A stretch of 64,000 bases of DNA from Paraspadella gotoi (lineage: Eukaryota > Chaetognatha). A program made the position numbers and the translations under genes. The notes beneath the pieces are model-generated. The model worked only from the letters and a program-made list of their open reading frames with translations, made no database searches and was not told where the DNA came from. The stretch spans positions 424,200 through 488,199 of the forward strand of contig JBJCIZ010000028.1 of NCBI GenBank assembly GCA_051294375.1. The letters are read 5' to 3'. Every line of letters begins with the position of its first letter. Position 1 is the first letter of the stretch. Shown here piece by piece: positions 10,501 to 23,732 of the stretch.

Positions 10501-11020
10501 TTGAAGCGTTACGGGCGTGGTTTTAAATTATACGGTTAATTACTGTTGTAACATTATCTCACAATTTGTAGTTTTGGCGAGGGCGTGTAAGTAATATGTT
10601 TATAATTTTAGAGGGGTATAGCTTTTATTGAGGGGTTGGTAACAGTGTGACTTTTACCGATACGTAGCGTAAAGCCAACATCGTACTAACATCTAACTGA
10701 TCAATTAGCTGTCAAGTGAAAAAGGAATTTTTAGTAATGTAAGTTTGTAAAAAGAGAGAAAAATATGGGTTCTTTTATAAAAAGCCTCGATATTGGTTTT
10801 TTTAAAAAATGTAATTTTTTTTTTATGTTGATGTTTGTTTAAAAAATTGGCGAAATTCTAATTGGCAATTTTTTTTTTTTTTTTTAATCTTTTTTTTAAA
10901 CTAAATATATCCAATCTTGATAAAAGAAAATTTTTATCACCTACCGTTCAAAAACACGGATCCGCCATTGCACGCTAACGCAATTATTCTCTCTTTCTCT
11001 ATCCATTTCCCACACCGCAG

Positions 11021-11259
11021 GCTCCGTCCTGAGGAAACAAAGTCAACTTCCTTACTAGTCCTCAACATAACCCGTAATCCCATTGTGCGATTTCGACGAA
11101 AGTCAACTTTTACCGTCTCTTTAAACATTTCGATCATCGGATTTGAAACAGTGAAAAGGTTTTATGACCGTGATTTTTCTATGGATGACGATGACTTCAT
11201 CTTTGCGGTCCGAAAGTTTTGGGCTGGCTTGAGATCAAGGTAGAGATGAGAAGAGAGAC

Positions 11260-11305
<46 letters not shown>

Positions 11306-11608
11306 AGAGATGAGACGAGAGAGAGAGAATAATTCAAGTTTCAGTTGTTCAGTTTATTTATTTTCAAAAACTTTCAATGATAAAGAGTATGAAAAAAATC
11401 TTCCGTACGTATGATATGTGGTTGAATTAACTTTCTGAAATTAATAGTGTTTTAAGAATTTAAATACTGTTCAGGCAAGACTGGAGACGACAAGAAAAGA
11501 GAAAAGAAACAAAAGCCGTCAGAAAAGACGATGGCAAAAAGACCGACAAAAAACCGCAAGTCTCCGATAAACCGACGCTGGTTTCCAGTAATTTTGGAGA
11601 AAAAGGGG
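11021..11608 (+). pseudogene. Indel-bearing copy of the C2 exon and linker exon
   Basis: 11021-11239 corresponds to the C2 exon at 12530-13098, and 11475-11608 to the linker exon at 13339-13471. Frames are broken by single-base insertions, for example 'aacccgtaatcccattgtgcg' for 'aacccgaatcccatttggttcg'. Splice sites are recognisable (cacaccgcag; aaggtagaga). Intron text is copied too. Probably uncorrected duplicate sequence of the same locus. Confidence 0.6.
11240..11330 (+). repeat. GA microsatellite next to C2-exon donor
   Basis: (GA)n following the donor-like gtagag. The same arrangement occurs at 13099-13190. Confidence 0.85.
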
Positions 11609-11771
11609 TAATATTCAACTGCAGCTATTCTTTTATGCAAAATTGCTCAAATATGAATAGAAAAGAAGTGTATTAGCATTTAAGGCCTGTTGAAGCATTG
11701 TGTATTACACATTTGCGTAGGTCCTGTAAGTATGTAGGACACATTTTAAAAATGGCCGTAACGTTACTGTC

Positions 11772-12036
11772 CACCCGCTTCCGGCGAAACTCCCTTCGAC
11801 TGCACGAGCCAGGCTTCTGTATGTTGCCGACATCAAAAGGCGGCAACCGTTGGGCGTCTCCTGGAACGGTTGGTGCCTTGCGTCTGCTAATCCATGTGGT
11901 GTGTGTGGAGGAGGCCCTCCTAACCACATCGGCGTTGTCCCGGGTTGCTGCTGACCTGCAAACTGCACAATCTTTGGTTGACGGTTCGCCGTGTGACCTG
12001 CCTTGTGGCATCGCCGTTGGCGGCTGCTGAGCTTGC
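11772..12036. other. GC-rich insert unique to this copy, unidentified
   Basis: Sequence matches the other copy up to 'gtaacgttactgt' (11757-11770; compare 13611-13623), then departs into about 265 bases of GC-rich text before rejoining the block that begins 'gggagggcgttgaagcg'. No homologous text occurs elsewhere in the window. Open frames exist on both strands but I recognise none. It may be a chimeric join or a mobile-element fragment. Confidence 0.4.
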
Positions 12037-12529
12037 TTTTGGGAGGGCGTTGAAGCGTCGGCGTTTAAATACGGTTAATTACAGTTCATTTAATTTAGTT
12101 TGGGAGGGGGAGAGTAATTTTAGTAAGGAGTATAGCTTCTATGAGGTTGGTACTAGTGTGACTTTTACCGATACGGTACTAAGCCAAATCGTACTACTCT
12201 ACTGATCAATTGCTGTCAAGTGAAAAAAAAGGATTTTTAGTAATGTAGAGTTTGTAAAAAGAGAAAAAATATGGGTTTTCTTTTATAAAAAAAAGGCTGC
12301 GAATTGGTTTTTAAAAATGTATTTTTTTTTTTTTTATTGTTGATTTTGTATTAAAAAATTGGCGAAAATTACTAGATTGGCAATTTTTTTTTTTTTTTTT
12401 TTTAATCTTTTTTTAAACTAAATTAATATCCAATCTTGATAAAAGAAATATTTTTTCCCACCTACCGTTCAAAACACGGATCCCATTCACGTAACGCAAT
12501 TTTCTTTCTTTATCCATTTCCCACCGCAG

Positions 12530-12676
12530 GCTCCGTCCTGGAAACAAAGTCAACTCCTTACCTCAACAATAACCCGAATCCCATTTGGTTCGACGAAGTC
12601 AACTTTTGCGTCTCTAAACATTTCGATCGATTGAGAGTGGAAGTTTATGACGCGGATTTTATGGATGACGATGACT
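12530..12676 (+). CDS. Lipoxygenase gene: C2-domain exon (5' part, ends at gap)
   Basis: Follows ccaccgcag in phase 1 and reads SVLETKSTPYLNNNPNPIWF, then DEVNFCVSKHFDRLRVEVYD and ADFMDDD before 195 N. 'K(T)…NNNPNPIWFDE-F' and 'LRVEVYDAD-MDDDDFI' are the β-strand and second calcium-loop motifs of C2 domains, including a dense Asp cluster expected to bind calcium. Confidence 0.8.
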
Positions 12677-13119
12677 NNNNNNNNNNNNNNNNNNNNNNNN
12701 NNNNNNNNNNNNNNNNNNNNNNNNNNNNNNNNNNNNNNNNNNNNNNNNNNNNNNNNNNNNNNNNNNNNNNNNNNNNNNNNNNNNNNNNNNNNNNNNNNNN
12801 NNNNNNNNNNNNNNNNNNNNNNNNNNNNNNNNNNNNNNNNNNNNNNNNNNNNNNNNNNNNNNNNNNNNNNNGAGAGAGAGAATATTCAAGTTTCAGTTGT
12901 ATTTATTTTCAAACTTTCAATGATAAAGAGTAGAAAAAAATCTTCGTGACGTATGACCCGAATCCCATTTGGTTCGACGAAGTCAACTTTTGCGTCTCTA
13001 AACATTTCGATCGATTGAGAGTGGAAGTTTATGACGCGGATTTTATGGATGACGATGACTTCATCTTTGGCGGCGAAGTGGGCGTGGCTGAGATCAAGGT
13101 AGAGAGGGAGAGAGAGAGA

Positions 13120-13193
<74 letters not shown>

Positions 13194-16100
13194 TCAAGTT
13201 TCAGTTGTTCAGTTTGTATTTATTTTCAAACTTTCAATGATAAAGAGTAGAAAAAAATCTTCGTGACGTATGACTATGTGGTTGTAATTAACTTTCTGAA
13301 ATTAATAGTGTTTTAAAGAAATTTAAATTACTGTTCAGGCAAGACTGGAAGACGACAAAGAAAAGAGAAAAGAAAACAAAGCCGTCAGAAAAGACGATGG
13401 CAAAAAGACCGACAAAAAAGCCGCCAAGTCTTCCGATAAACCGACGCTGTTCAGTATTTTGGAGAAAAAGGGTAATATCAACTGCAGTATCTTAATGCAA
13501 ATGCTCAATATGAATAGAAAAGAAGTTGTATTAGGCATTTAAGCCTGTTGAAGCATTGTGTATTACACATTGCGTAGGCCTGTAAGTATGTAGGACACAA
13601 TGAAAAATGGCGTAACGTTACTGTTCCGTGCATAAAAAAAATTCACTGTTCAATATTATTATATTTCTTTTTATTTTTTGAACGTTATAGTTTCATATGC
13701 TGATATCCAAAATATCAATGCAAAATCTTTTTTTGTTTTTTTGATATGACTGAATATAGGGTGAAAGATGATAAATTTTTTAAAAAGTTACTTATTCATA
13801 TTTATTCATAGAATTGTAATAGAAAAAATAAAAAAAAAAATAATAGTACTAATAGTTAGTGTTATGTCTCAAATAGATGGAAAAAAAACCTCATTTAAAA
13901 ATTCGATCGGGAAGTGGGGTAACTAAGGCTTACCAATGGCATCCTCCACGCGATTGTTCTCTCAAATAATTTTTTTTATTTAATACATTTGAAAGGGAAA
14001 AAAAGAAAATTTGGAATTCAGGTTGCAGAAAGGGTACAGATAATCTGGACTTATTGACATGATAACCATGACTTTTAATATCTTGTGAAATGGGGGCAGT
14101 AAAGAAATCTAAAAATTTCATCATTAAGTCAGTCAATAAACCATTTCCAATGGGCTATTACGAGAAATATTTTTTCTTAATTAAAATGGATGATAAATAA
14201 TAAAATTAAATTCCTTGCTATATTTAAAAAAAAATTATCAATACAAATTAACACAATGATGTTTTGCTTTGTCAAATATGTTACCAGCTATATAATTTTT
14301 TACAACTTTAATATGATAAACAAGCAGTGTGTCAAGCTTTTAGTTTGCAGTTAAAGATAATGAAAAATGACGATTTTTTTTTTCACAGACAAGAAGGTAG
14401 ATGTCCAGACTGTTTATATCAAGCTGAAAACATTTTTGTATTTATCATTTTTAATATTTAAAAATATATTTTATCAAGCTACAACATAAATTTTTGCTTG
14501 TTTTTTACTTTAACTAAAAAATATAAGCAATTTTATGGAATAAAAAAAATGTAATAATAAACAAAATGTAATTCAGTCTTTCCTTTTTCAAATTACAAAA
14601 AGAAAAAAAAATTTCATATGTCTTCATTGAAATTTTTAAAGCAAAAAACTGTTATACTTTTAACTCTGATTTAAACAAAAGCTGTGTAAAGATTTATGGA
14701 TTTAATTTAATAAAACTCTTTTAGAAAGGTGTCCCATGATTAGGGCTTTAATTTTGATACCACATCCACCTTGCTACCTCTTTTCTTTCAAAGTTATTTA
14801 AAAAAATAATGTTTTTTAAATTACGCAGTACAAATCTTTGTTAAATAAAAATTTCGGCAAAGCGGGAGTATCTCACTTATTTCTGTTGGTACAATACTTA
14901 AATTTCAAAATAAAACTTGAAGAAAATTTTTTTGTCATTTAGAGACATATCACTTTCAGATGTACCCATCGTATAATAATTTATTCATTTATTTCCCCAA
15001 AAAAGCCTAATTAGAAAAGCTGAAATTTTTTCAAAATTGTTGGGAAAAAAATTTCATACGACCTATGCTCATTGAGAATAATGGTTTTGCATAGAAAATT
15101 AAAATATCAAAAAAATTTAAAAATCAGCCTCTAGAAAAATCGAAAGGCTAGAGGCTGATTTTTTTAGAATTGCAAAATTTTTTTCCTGACTCATAATCCA
15201 TTATTCTCAAGTTTCAAAATATTTTTTTCCAAAATCATTCAATCAATTTTTTTTTATTAATTTAAAATGTTTTTATGATGTTGTTTTTGTTTGAAAGAAT
15301 TGAAAAAAGTGAAAAATATAGTAATTATATAAGGTTTTTGAAAATACTTTTAAAATATTAAATAATTAGATACAAGGGGAGTAAGCAAATGAAAATGAAA
15401 TTGAATTTGTCATATTGTTATTTAGATTAATTGACTAATTACAAACAAATGATTCATATAAATTGAGGAAATGATGGGTAAAAAATATTCATCTTGGTCT
15501 CGGTTAACTATTAGGTTATCGTTAAAGTTTTGTTTTAATAATATTAATATTTTTTTTGCATTTATAAAAGCAATGGTCTAAAATTTTGTAAGCGTTTCGA
15601 GCTATATTGCTTCATCTTTTTTACTATTTTTGATCTAGTTAGCTTTTTTGTTGATGGTCAAGGGTTATGGTCACATACAGATATGTCCAGTAGTGTATAT
15701 CGCACATATTATTAAAAGTAGTGATCAATTAATTTGGCTCAGAAATGATTTTAAAGGGACAAAATCAGCACGAGACCGTTTCGCCACGTTATTTTTCATT
15801 GTGTCGTAGATCCAGTCGTAAGCTGTTTTTAGGTCATTTTAATATTTTACACTAAACATCGTTATTTTTGCCTTTAATCTTCTTTAATCTTTAAAAACGT
15901 TTAAATTACTCTCCGTTTAATATAAAACACGATAGATCGTGAATATCAAGAGTTAAGACTTAAGTTAGCTTTTTGTATATATAATTTTTTAATAAATAAC
16001 TTTCTTANNNNNNNNNNNNNNNNNNNNNNNNNCTAATTAAAGTAGGATATCTAATTTGAAACAGAAAAAAAAAGAATATTCACGAATGTGCTTAAGTTAG

Positions 16101-16577
16101 CTAATTTATTTAAATTTCAACTGTTTTAAAATCTTAAAAGTTAACAATATTTTTTCTTTAACTAACAAAAGTTTTTTACTTTAATAAATTTAAAACTCTT
16201 AATTTCTTAAATTTAAAAAAAAAGGTTTGATCATACAAAACACGAATTTAATCAGCCAATAAGAGACTAGATAAATAAATTTCAGCCAATGAACATCTTT
16301 TCTTTACGCAGGCAACGCGGAGGGAGCTCGCGTCGAATTCAACATCGACTTTGTCCTCAACGAGGGCACCGCTCTCAGCAGCATCACCTCGGTCGCGCTG
16401 CTGGAGAAGCAGCAGAACGCGCTGCGGATGGTCAGCACGCTGGAGGAGACCAAGCAGGAGATCCTCGGCGCGCTGCTGCGGTTCGCCGCGGATCCGCATC
16501 ACGTGATAGGATACGAAAGGATGAAGATGGGGCAGCTGGATTTGGGGGAGATGCCGGGTGGGTGGGAGAGAGGGAGG

Positions 16578-16641
<64 letters not shown>

Positions 16642-17217
16642 CGAGAAAGAGAGAGAGAGGGAGAAATAAGAAGAGAGAGGGTTTAACAGAAAAGAAGACA
16701 CAGAGAGAGAGACAGACAGAGAGAGAGAGAGAGCCAGAGTGAGAAAGCGATAACTTACAAAATTACTAATCGCCCTTTTGATCTTCATTGCGATAATCAA
16801 AGTAAATCTATCTGTGAAACCTTAAAGAAAAATTTCAAAATTATTTGTTTCACTATTTTATATTTTTCGGTACAACAATATTAATATTCTTCGTTTTACT
16901 ATTTAATTTACATAATTTAAAAAAAGGTCTTTGCTCTCTCCTTCCGATCGACGAGATGCCCCGGCCGAAACTCTGGGCGGGAATCCTGCGCCGGATGCTC
17001 GAGGTCGTCTGGAGTCTTTCCGGCTCCAATCACCGGATGGAGAACGAATGGACGGCCGTGTTTAATCCCGACTACATTCCGATTCCGCACACAGTGGAGA
17101 TGTTGTCTTTGTATTGGAAGGACGACTCCGAGTTTTGTCGTCAATTCTTTCAAGGGATCAACCCGTTTCAGATCAAAGTGGTGAAGGATGTGGAGGAGGT
17201 GCCGAAGGTGAGAGGAT

Positions 17218-17258
<41 letters not shown>

Positions 17259-20200
17259 TTTGTGCGGTGGTTTTTGTGTTTTGTGTCTTGTTTCTGTTGT
17301 TTCTTTTTTTTTTTGGTTTGCGGTGGTTTTACTTTTTTCTTTCTCCATTTTATTTTTTTTTCTTAGTCCGGACATTAATCTTATTTGCATATTGCAGTAT
17401 TTTTTTAATTTCTCAAAAACTAAATAAATAAATAAATAAATAAATTCATGAGCTTTAGTGGCTTCAATGGTTGGTTTTAATTAAGTTGTATGATATATAT
17501 TTTTTATTAAAAAGCTAAAGTTAATTTTTTACTAAAGAAAAGCGAGTCTTTGAAAAAGATTATGGCTTATGCATAATATTTTTTTGGGAAAGTGTAGAAT
17601 TGTCCTTTGTCTCCAAATATGTTACTAGCTTTTTTTTCAATTATGTTAATATCATTTTTGTTGTTAATAAAAAAATATGTTAAAGTTATGATGACGGTAG
17701 TTAGTTAGTTTTTTTTTATGATTATAGGCTACAGCTTATTTCACATGCAATATGTTGATAACGAGTAAAACACCAATCTCCCCCCCCTCGCCCTGAAGGA
17801 AATGCGGTCCTTAAAAACTCTCGACGGTTCGACCTCAGTTCCGGAATTAATCGCCGGAAAAAGACTCCTCATCGCCGATTTCCGTCTATTGGCCGAGATT
17901 CCCGGCAGAAACATCGAAGAAGGAGGATATTACAAGAATCCGTTGCGGCCGGAAATTCTGTACTACGCGCCGATCGTGTTGTTTTACAGGCGAGAGAAAG
18001 GGATCGGCAAACATTCATTCATTCATTCATTCATTCAGTCAAAAAATAACGAGGCATTTCAGTTAATACTTGTTCCTCTCGGGCAAAAGTTATTTCATTT
18101 GTTTTGTCATGTGACCACCTAGAAATTCGGTCGCTGGCGATCAGTAACTTATGGGTCATAGCGTGTGTTATACTTGGTCTATTTAATGCTTCACAAATGC
18201 TTCAAAAAATTTTTATAAATTTATTAATTAAATAGCGAAATGGGTTATTTATTTTTTACCTTTTAAATCTTTTCCACTCGGAGGATTCCATCGAAACTTG
18301 ATTTCCAGCTCAAACTCACACTTTTTTAGTCGCACACAAAATTTCAAGTAAATCGCCTCATTGATTTGCGTTCAAATCTAAGGGGCGACAGACAGACGGA
18401 CGGACGGACGGACGGACGGACGGACATCTATTTTTTTGCATAATTTATCATAACTCGATTTTCTAACATGATATGATTAATTTACGACAAGATTTTTGTG
18501 TGGAACCGACAGACCGACAAAACCGAAATGTGCTGTAAAATATTAGCGACAGGTTTTCAAAAAGTCGCCGTCGACGTCGGCAGGTCTCATCTGAGACTAC
18601 TTTCAAATTACCACCTCATGCTTTCTACACTAGTTTGAAAATAGGAAAAAAAAGTAAGTTAAGTTAACTCGTCTTACATTCATCGCTTAGGCTTTACGCA
18701 TCGTAATATCGCAGCACAGGAAAAAGTTTGATTTTTTCTATTTAATTTTGTTTTTCTTTTTTTCCAAAATTTGAGAAAAGATGAAGATTTTTTTGGTTTT
18801 GATCTTGACTGTCGTTTTGATCGAAGGAAGGAGACTAAAGAATAAGGTAAGTTGGACTTGAAATGGAATTGTATTTTGTGAAGTTGATTTTAACCTTCAT
18901 GGCTAACCAAAATCTGTTACCAAACAAATAATAATAATAATAATAATCCCTAACTCTAAATGCATAACCTAGGAGCTGACGTCGTTCTTAAAGATTTTTT
19001 CAATAAAGATTTTCGTTCAAATCTGACTACCAAACAATATAAACGCTCCTGGGAAAAATTCCAGTAAAAAATCGATGTAAAAACACTTGATTCCGATCCT
19101 GTTGCATCTGAAGGGCTCGCATTTTTTTTCTCTTGTCAAATCATCAACATCTTGATATCAAACAAACCAGAACAAATAGACTGCTTCTGTACGAAAAAAT
19201 GTTCCATCTTTGATTTTATATAGAAATGAAAGGGTGTGGCGGTATATTCACACCGCCTCACGTCCACCACACGTCCGCCACACGTCCGCCTCAAGTCCAT
19301 TGGCTCAGAGGGGGAACACACCATCCCAGGCATAGTGTTCCATCCACAATCCTAATGACTTCCCTCTGCGTTGGCAAAGCGAGACCGTCCTAGGGTAACC
19401 GCGCCAGTGACTGGAGGCGTCACTGAGGGTCGGAAGCCCCCAAAGCCAACAGTGAGATGCCCCATCTCAATGGGCATCACAGGCAACCCGGCTATTGCCA
19501 CAAGGGATTTTTTCCCTTCAAGACAATATAAACGTGATTGAGATATGTTCCAGTTTCACAAATTACGTCAAATTCAGGAATCCTCTGGCAAAGTCTCTGA
19601 AGGGCTCTCAAAATTTTTTATTTAGTTATTTTAATATTTTAAAGTAAAAGTAAAAGAGGAGCTAACGATCGGAATTCTAAGATTTTTCAACTGGGAGTCA
19701 GATTCGTGAAAAATCTTCTATGGTAAAAATCTTCCTTAGAAGATGTGGATTTTCCGAAGATTTTGGTTAATATTTTCTATATTTATGGTCGGATTTCTTT
19801 TAAACTTAACAATAGCAATAGTGCCATCATTCTACATTCATCATTCATATATAAGAATATATTAAAAAAAAACCTCTGGCTTTTTTCGTCCGAGCTTAGT
19901 CCTACATAATCCTAACCCTAACCCCTAACCCAAAACTCTAGTCCCTTACCCTAATCACTAACTTAATCCCTAACCCTAATCGTCAACACTAATCCATAAC
20001 CTTAAAAACGAATTTTGGATGAAACGGGGCGTCTTGGGAAAATAAGGCCCCTTTTTCTCCCCATTCAGATAGCCACCGACGAGGACAGAGCCGCCAAGGA
20101 TTACTGCATAGAACAGAATGGAATGTGCGGAGGCGATGTCATGTACCCTTGTTGCCCTGAATACACCTGCATCATCAACGACGGTGACGTTTGGTTGTGT

Positions 20201-23200
20201 GGTGACCCGAATCGAGAGTTAATCAACAATGAATGATAGGAATCTCGACGGAAACTGGGAAATGAGGAAATGAGGAAAATAGAAAGGCGGAAAGGCGACG
20301 CCGATGGGAAAACGTCTCAATTCATAATAAATATGACATGAAATATGTATGAAGTGAGAAAAATAAAAATTTCAAAATAAAACAAAATATAAATGAAAGA
20401 ATAATGAATAATTTCTTTTATTCTTTAAACATCATACTATGACTGTAGAAGAGTATTGCATAGTTATTGAAGGTGATTAAAACATAGTATGGTGGACTAA
20501 AATCCACCAACCGTTCATCAGCGGCCATTGGTGCCGGAGGCAAGTCATTCGCTTCCCAACCCAAAGGTCCGGGGTTCTCGTCCGGTGGCCGCCTAGCAGT
20601 TAAGAGGGACGGGGCGCTTAACCCGCCTGTAACTCGGTGTTACAGCCTGATCCGAAGCTCAGGCACTGCTTATATTGAACGGTTCTGACATTAACACTTA
20701 TCAATAATTACTGTCTCTTCATGGGTGAGCTCAACTTCCGAACACAACAGCAACAACAACACTTTCAGGCGACATGCCTCAACCTGGCGATGCACTTTCC
20801 ACCAACAACAAAAATTCACTGAAGAGACGCAACAGACTTCTTTATACGGGAGGGGGGATGTATGGTGGACTAAAATCCACCAACCGTTCATCAGCGGCCA
20901 TTGGTGCCGGAGGCAAATCATTCGTCTCCCAACCCAAAGGTCCAGGGTTCTAGCCCGGTAGCCGCCTAGCAGTTTAAGAGGACGGGGCAGGTCTCATCTG
21001 AAATGCCTTTTTAACTACCACCTCGTGCTTTCTACACTAGTTTGAAAATAGAAAAAAAAGTAAACAAACATTGCTAATTTTTGCTTTGTTTACTCATCTT
21101 AAATGAATCGCTTAGGCTTTACACATCGTAATATCGCAGAACAGGAAAAAGATTGATTTTTTCTATCTAATCTTTTTTTCAAAAATTGAGAGAAGATGAA
21201 GTTTTTTTTTGTTTTGATCTTTGCCATCGTTTTGATCGAAGGAAGGAGACTGGAAAAAAGGTAAGTTGGACTTAAAATGGAATCATATGTCTAACCAAAA
21301 TTTGTTACCAAACCAATATTAATAATAATAATCCCTAACCCTAATGCATAACTCTAACCCAAAACCCTAATCCCTTACCCTAATCACTAACTTAATCCCC
21401 AACCCTAATCGTCAGCCTAATCCATAACCTTAAAAATGAATTTTGGATGAAACAGGCCTTTTTCTCCACTTTTAGATAGCGACCAATGAGGTCAGAGGCG
21501 CCCAGATGGACTACTGCTTATTGTCGTGGCATAGGTGCGGAGGTGATATTGTGACCCATTGTTGCCCTGGTCTCTACTGCTACCACTACCATGGTCATTA
21601 TTACGGGAATTGTTTACAAGGCCCGATCAACAATGAATGATAGGAATTTCGACGGAAGCTGGGAACTGGGAAATGAGGAAATGGGAAAAATAGAAAGGCA
21701 GAAAGGCGACGCTGATGGGAAACTCTCAATTCATAATAAAGATGAACTGAAGTTTTTTTTGTATGAAGTGAGAAAAAGAAAATTTTTAAATAAAATAAAA
21801 TATAAATGAATAATTTCTTTTATTCTTTAAACATCATCGACTGTAGAAGAATATCGCATAGTAATTCAATATAATTGAAACATTAAGTTGAACAAATTTT
21901 TGTTAAAAAGTGGATATGATATCATTTTCATTTCTGGCAACGCGAGTATTCAACATGTTCGTTTGTTGGATCCGGCTCTTCTATATTCTGTACAAAGTGA
22001 ACATTAGTTAATTTAGCATTGTTATTGTGATTATTCTTTTTCATAATATTTTTATGATAATTTATACGTAATTTATCATCGAACAAGCATCGTTCGTCAT
22101 TTAGCATTTTCTTCTTTTGTAATAATGAAATAAACGAGATTGCTCAGACAGACAGACACATAGAGAGAGAGATTAAGTATATGTGACATTTTAAAACAAG
22201 AACAAAACAAGTGTGAAATAAAAAGCAATTAATTATGCCTCACCACTCTGCCTTGTGTGTATTTATTAAAATGACTCAGTATTTAATAAAATATTCTGCA
22301 ATGATCAATGCAGAATCTGATGATGATGCGGTCATGTGATCGTTTTTTAGGACTGCACAAGTATTGTGCTCATTAAAGGTTTAATAGTACCTCGCTCTCT
22401 GCCTGTGAGAGTTAAATAATTAAAAAAATTGCTTATTTTATTATTGAAAAATAACATCAAAGTGAAGAAGTTGAATGTCTTCCGGCTCCTTTCAGTAAAC
22501 ATCCCTGTTCTCTTCAATAAGATAATGTTTACTTTTTTGCTGGTGGAAAAGAAGGATAAATACTTAGGCAGTGATGGGGTAAATAATATTTTGTAGAATT
22601 TTGTAAGCATGCTTGTAAAATCAGACAAGCAAATATTTAGGTGACAAAAAATTCACATTTTAGCCTTTTTTCTTTCAGAATCATTAAAAAGAATTTAATT
22701 TTCATTTATTCTTATGGGGTGTCATTAGTTTTAAAATTCATTATAATTTTGACTTAGTTTGACACTCACCCTGCAAGGAGGTTTCAGCATAAGTAATTCT
22801 AAAAATTGTATCTTGTATGTGCCCTATGATTATGGCTTCATTTTGGTACTATTGCCATCCCTTTATCTTTATTCCTTCAAAAGATATTAGGAAAAAATCA
22901 GTTTTTTTCTCAACCTTCCTTTTAATTTCTTTTTAAATAAAAATTTCGAGATTCAAACCGGACTATTTCATTTAAACTTGATCATTTTATGTCAAAATCA
23001 TTATAAAATGAAAAAAGAAAAATAGGACAAGCTCTTCAGACACAAAGCTATCGAATTGCAAAATTCGAAGTCTCTCATGGAACAGAACATATAGCAATCC
23101 CGTTTGCAATTTTAAGTTTGTAAACTTTCCTTTAATTTCTATAGTAAAATATAGTAAAAATATAATAAAATATAGTAAAAATTCTCTGACTATGAGGAGT

Positions 23201-23698
23201 GCATTTCCCTGGCTTATTTGATATCAAATCCTTCATGAAATGTGAAAAAACGAATAGGACAAGCTCTTCAGATGTAACGCTATCGGAATCCTGTGTTTTT
23301 ACAACTGATTTCTACCGGAATTTCTAGCAATCGCGTTTGCAATTTGGGTAGTCAGATTTGAACGGAAATCTTTATAAGAAAAATGTTGAATCTTTTTTAA
23401 ATCGAGATTCTCGTCTATAGTTAAACATCCTGTTTTAAATCATTTTCTTTAAATTTTCAGGTTAAATGGGTAAGCACATTTTTTAAAGATTTGTTTTTCA
23501 ATATGGTTGTTAAAAAATTCAAGGTAAGAAGTTATGTATATACTCTCCTTTCGTTGTTTTTGAGGTATTAGGAAAAAACAGTTTTTGTTTGACAACGATT
23601 TATTTGACACAATTTAGTCAGACATGTTTCGGCTCATTCATTTAGAGCCTTCATCAGTATTTGACAATCAATATTTTGTCTCTGTTGAAGTAAGTTTT

Positions 23699-23732
<34 letters not shown>

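Noticed and set aside
18400-18425. GGAC arrays and the G-rich minisatellite as CRISPR-like arrays
   Set aside because: Units are contiguous or irregular with no unique spacers, and the window is eukaryotic.
19905-20005. True telomere or chromosome end
   Set aside because: CCCTAA text is degenerate, short, interspersed and sits within introns of intact genes.
20490-20600. Functional tRNA gene
   Set aside because: Only a T-arm-like box is recognisable; no acceptor stem or full cloverleaf could be drawn.
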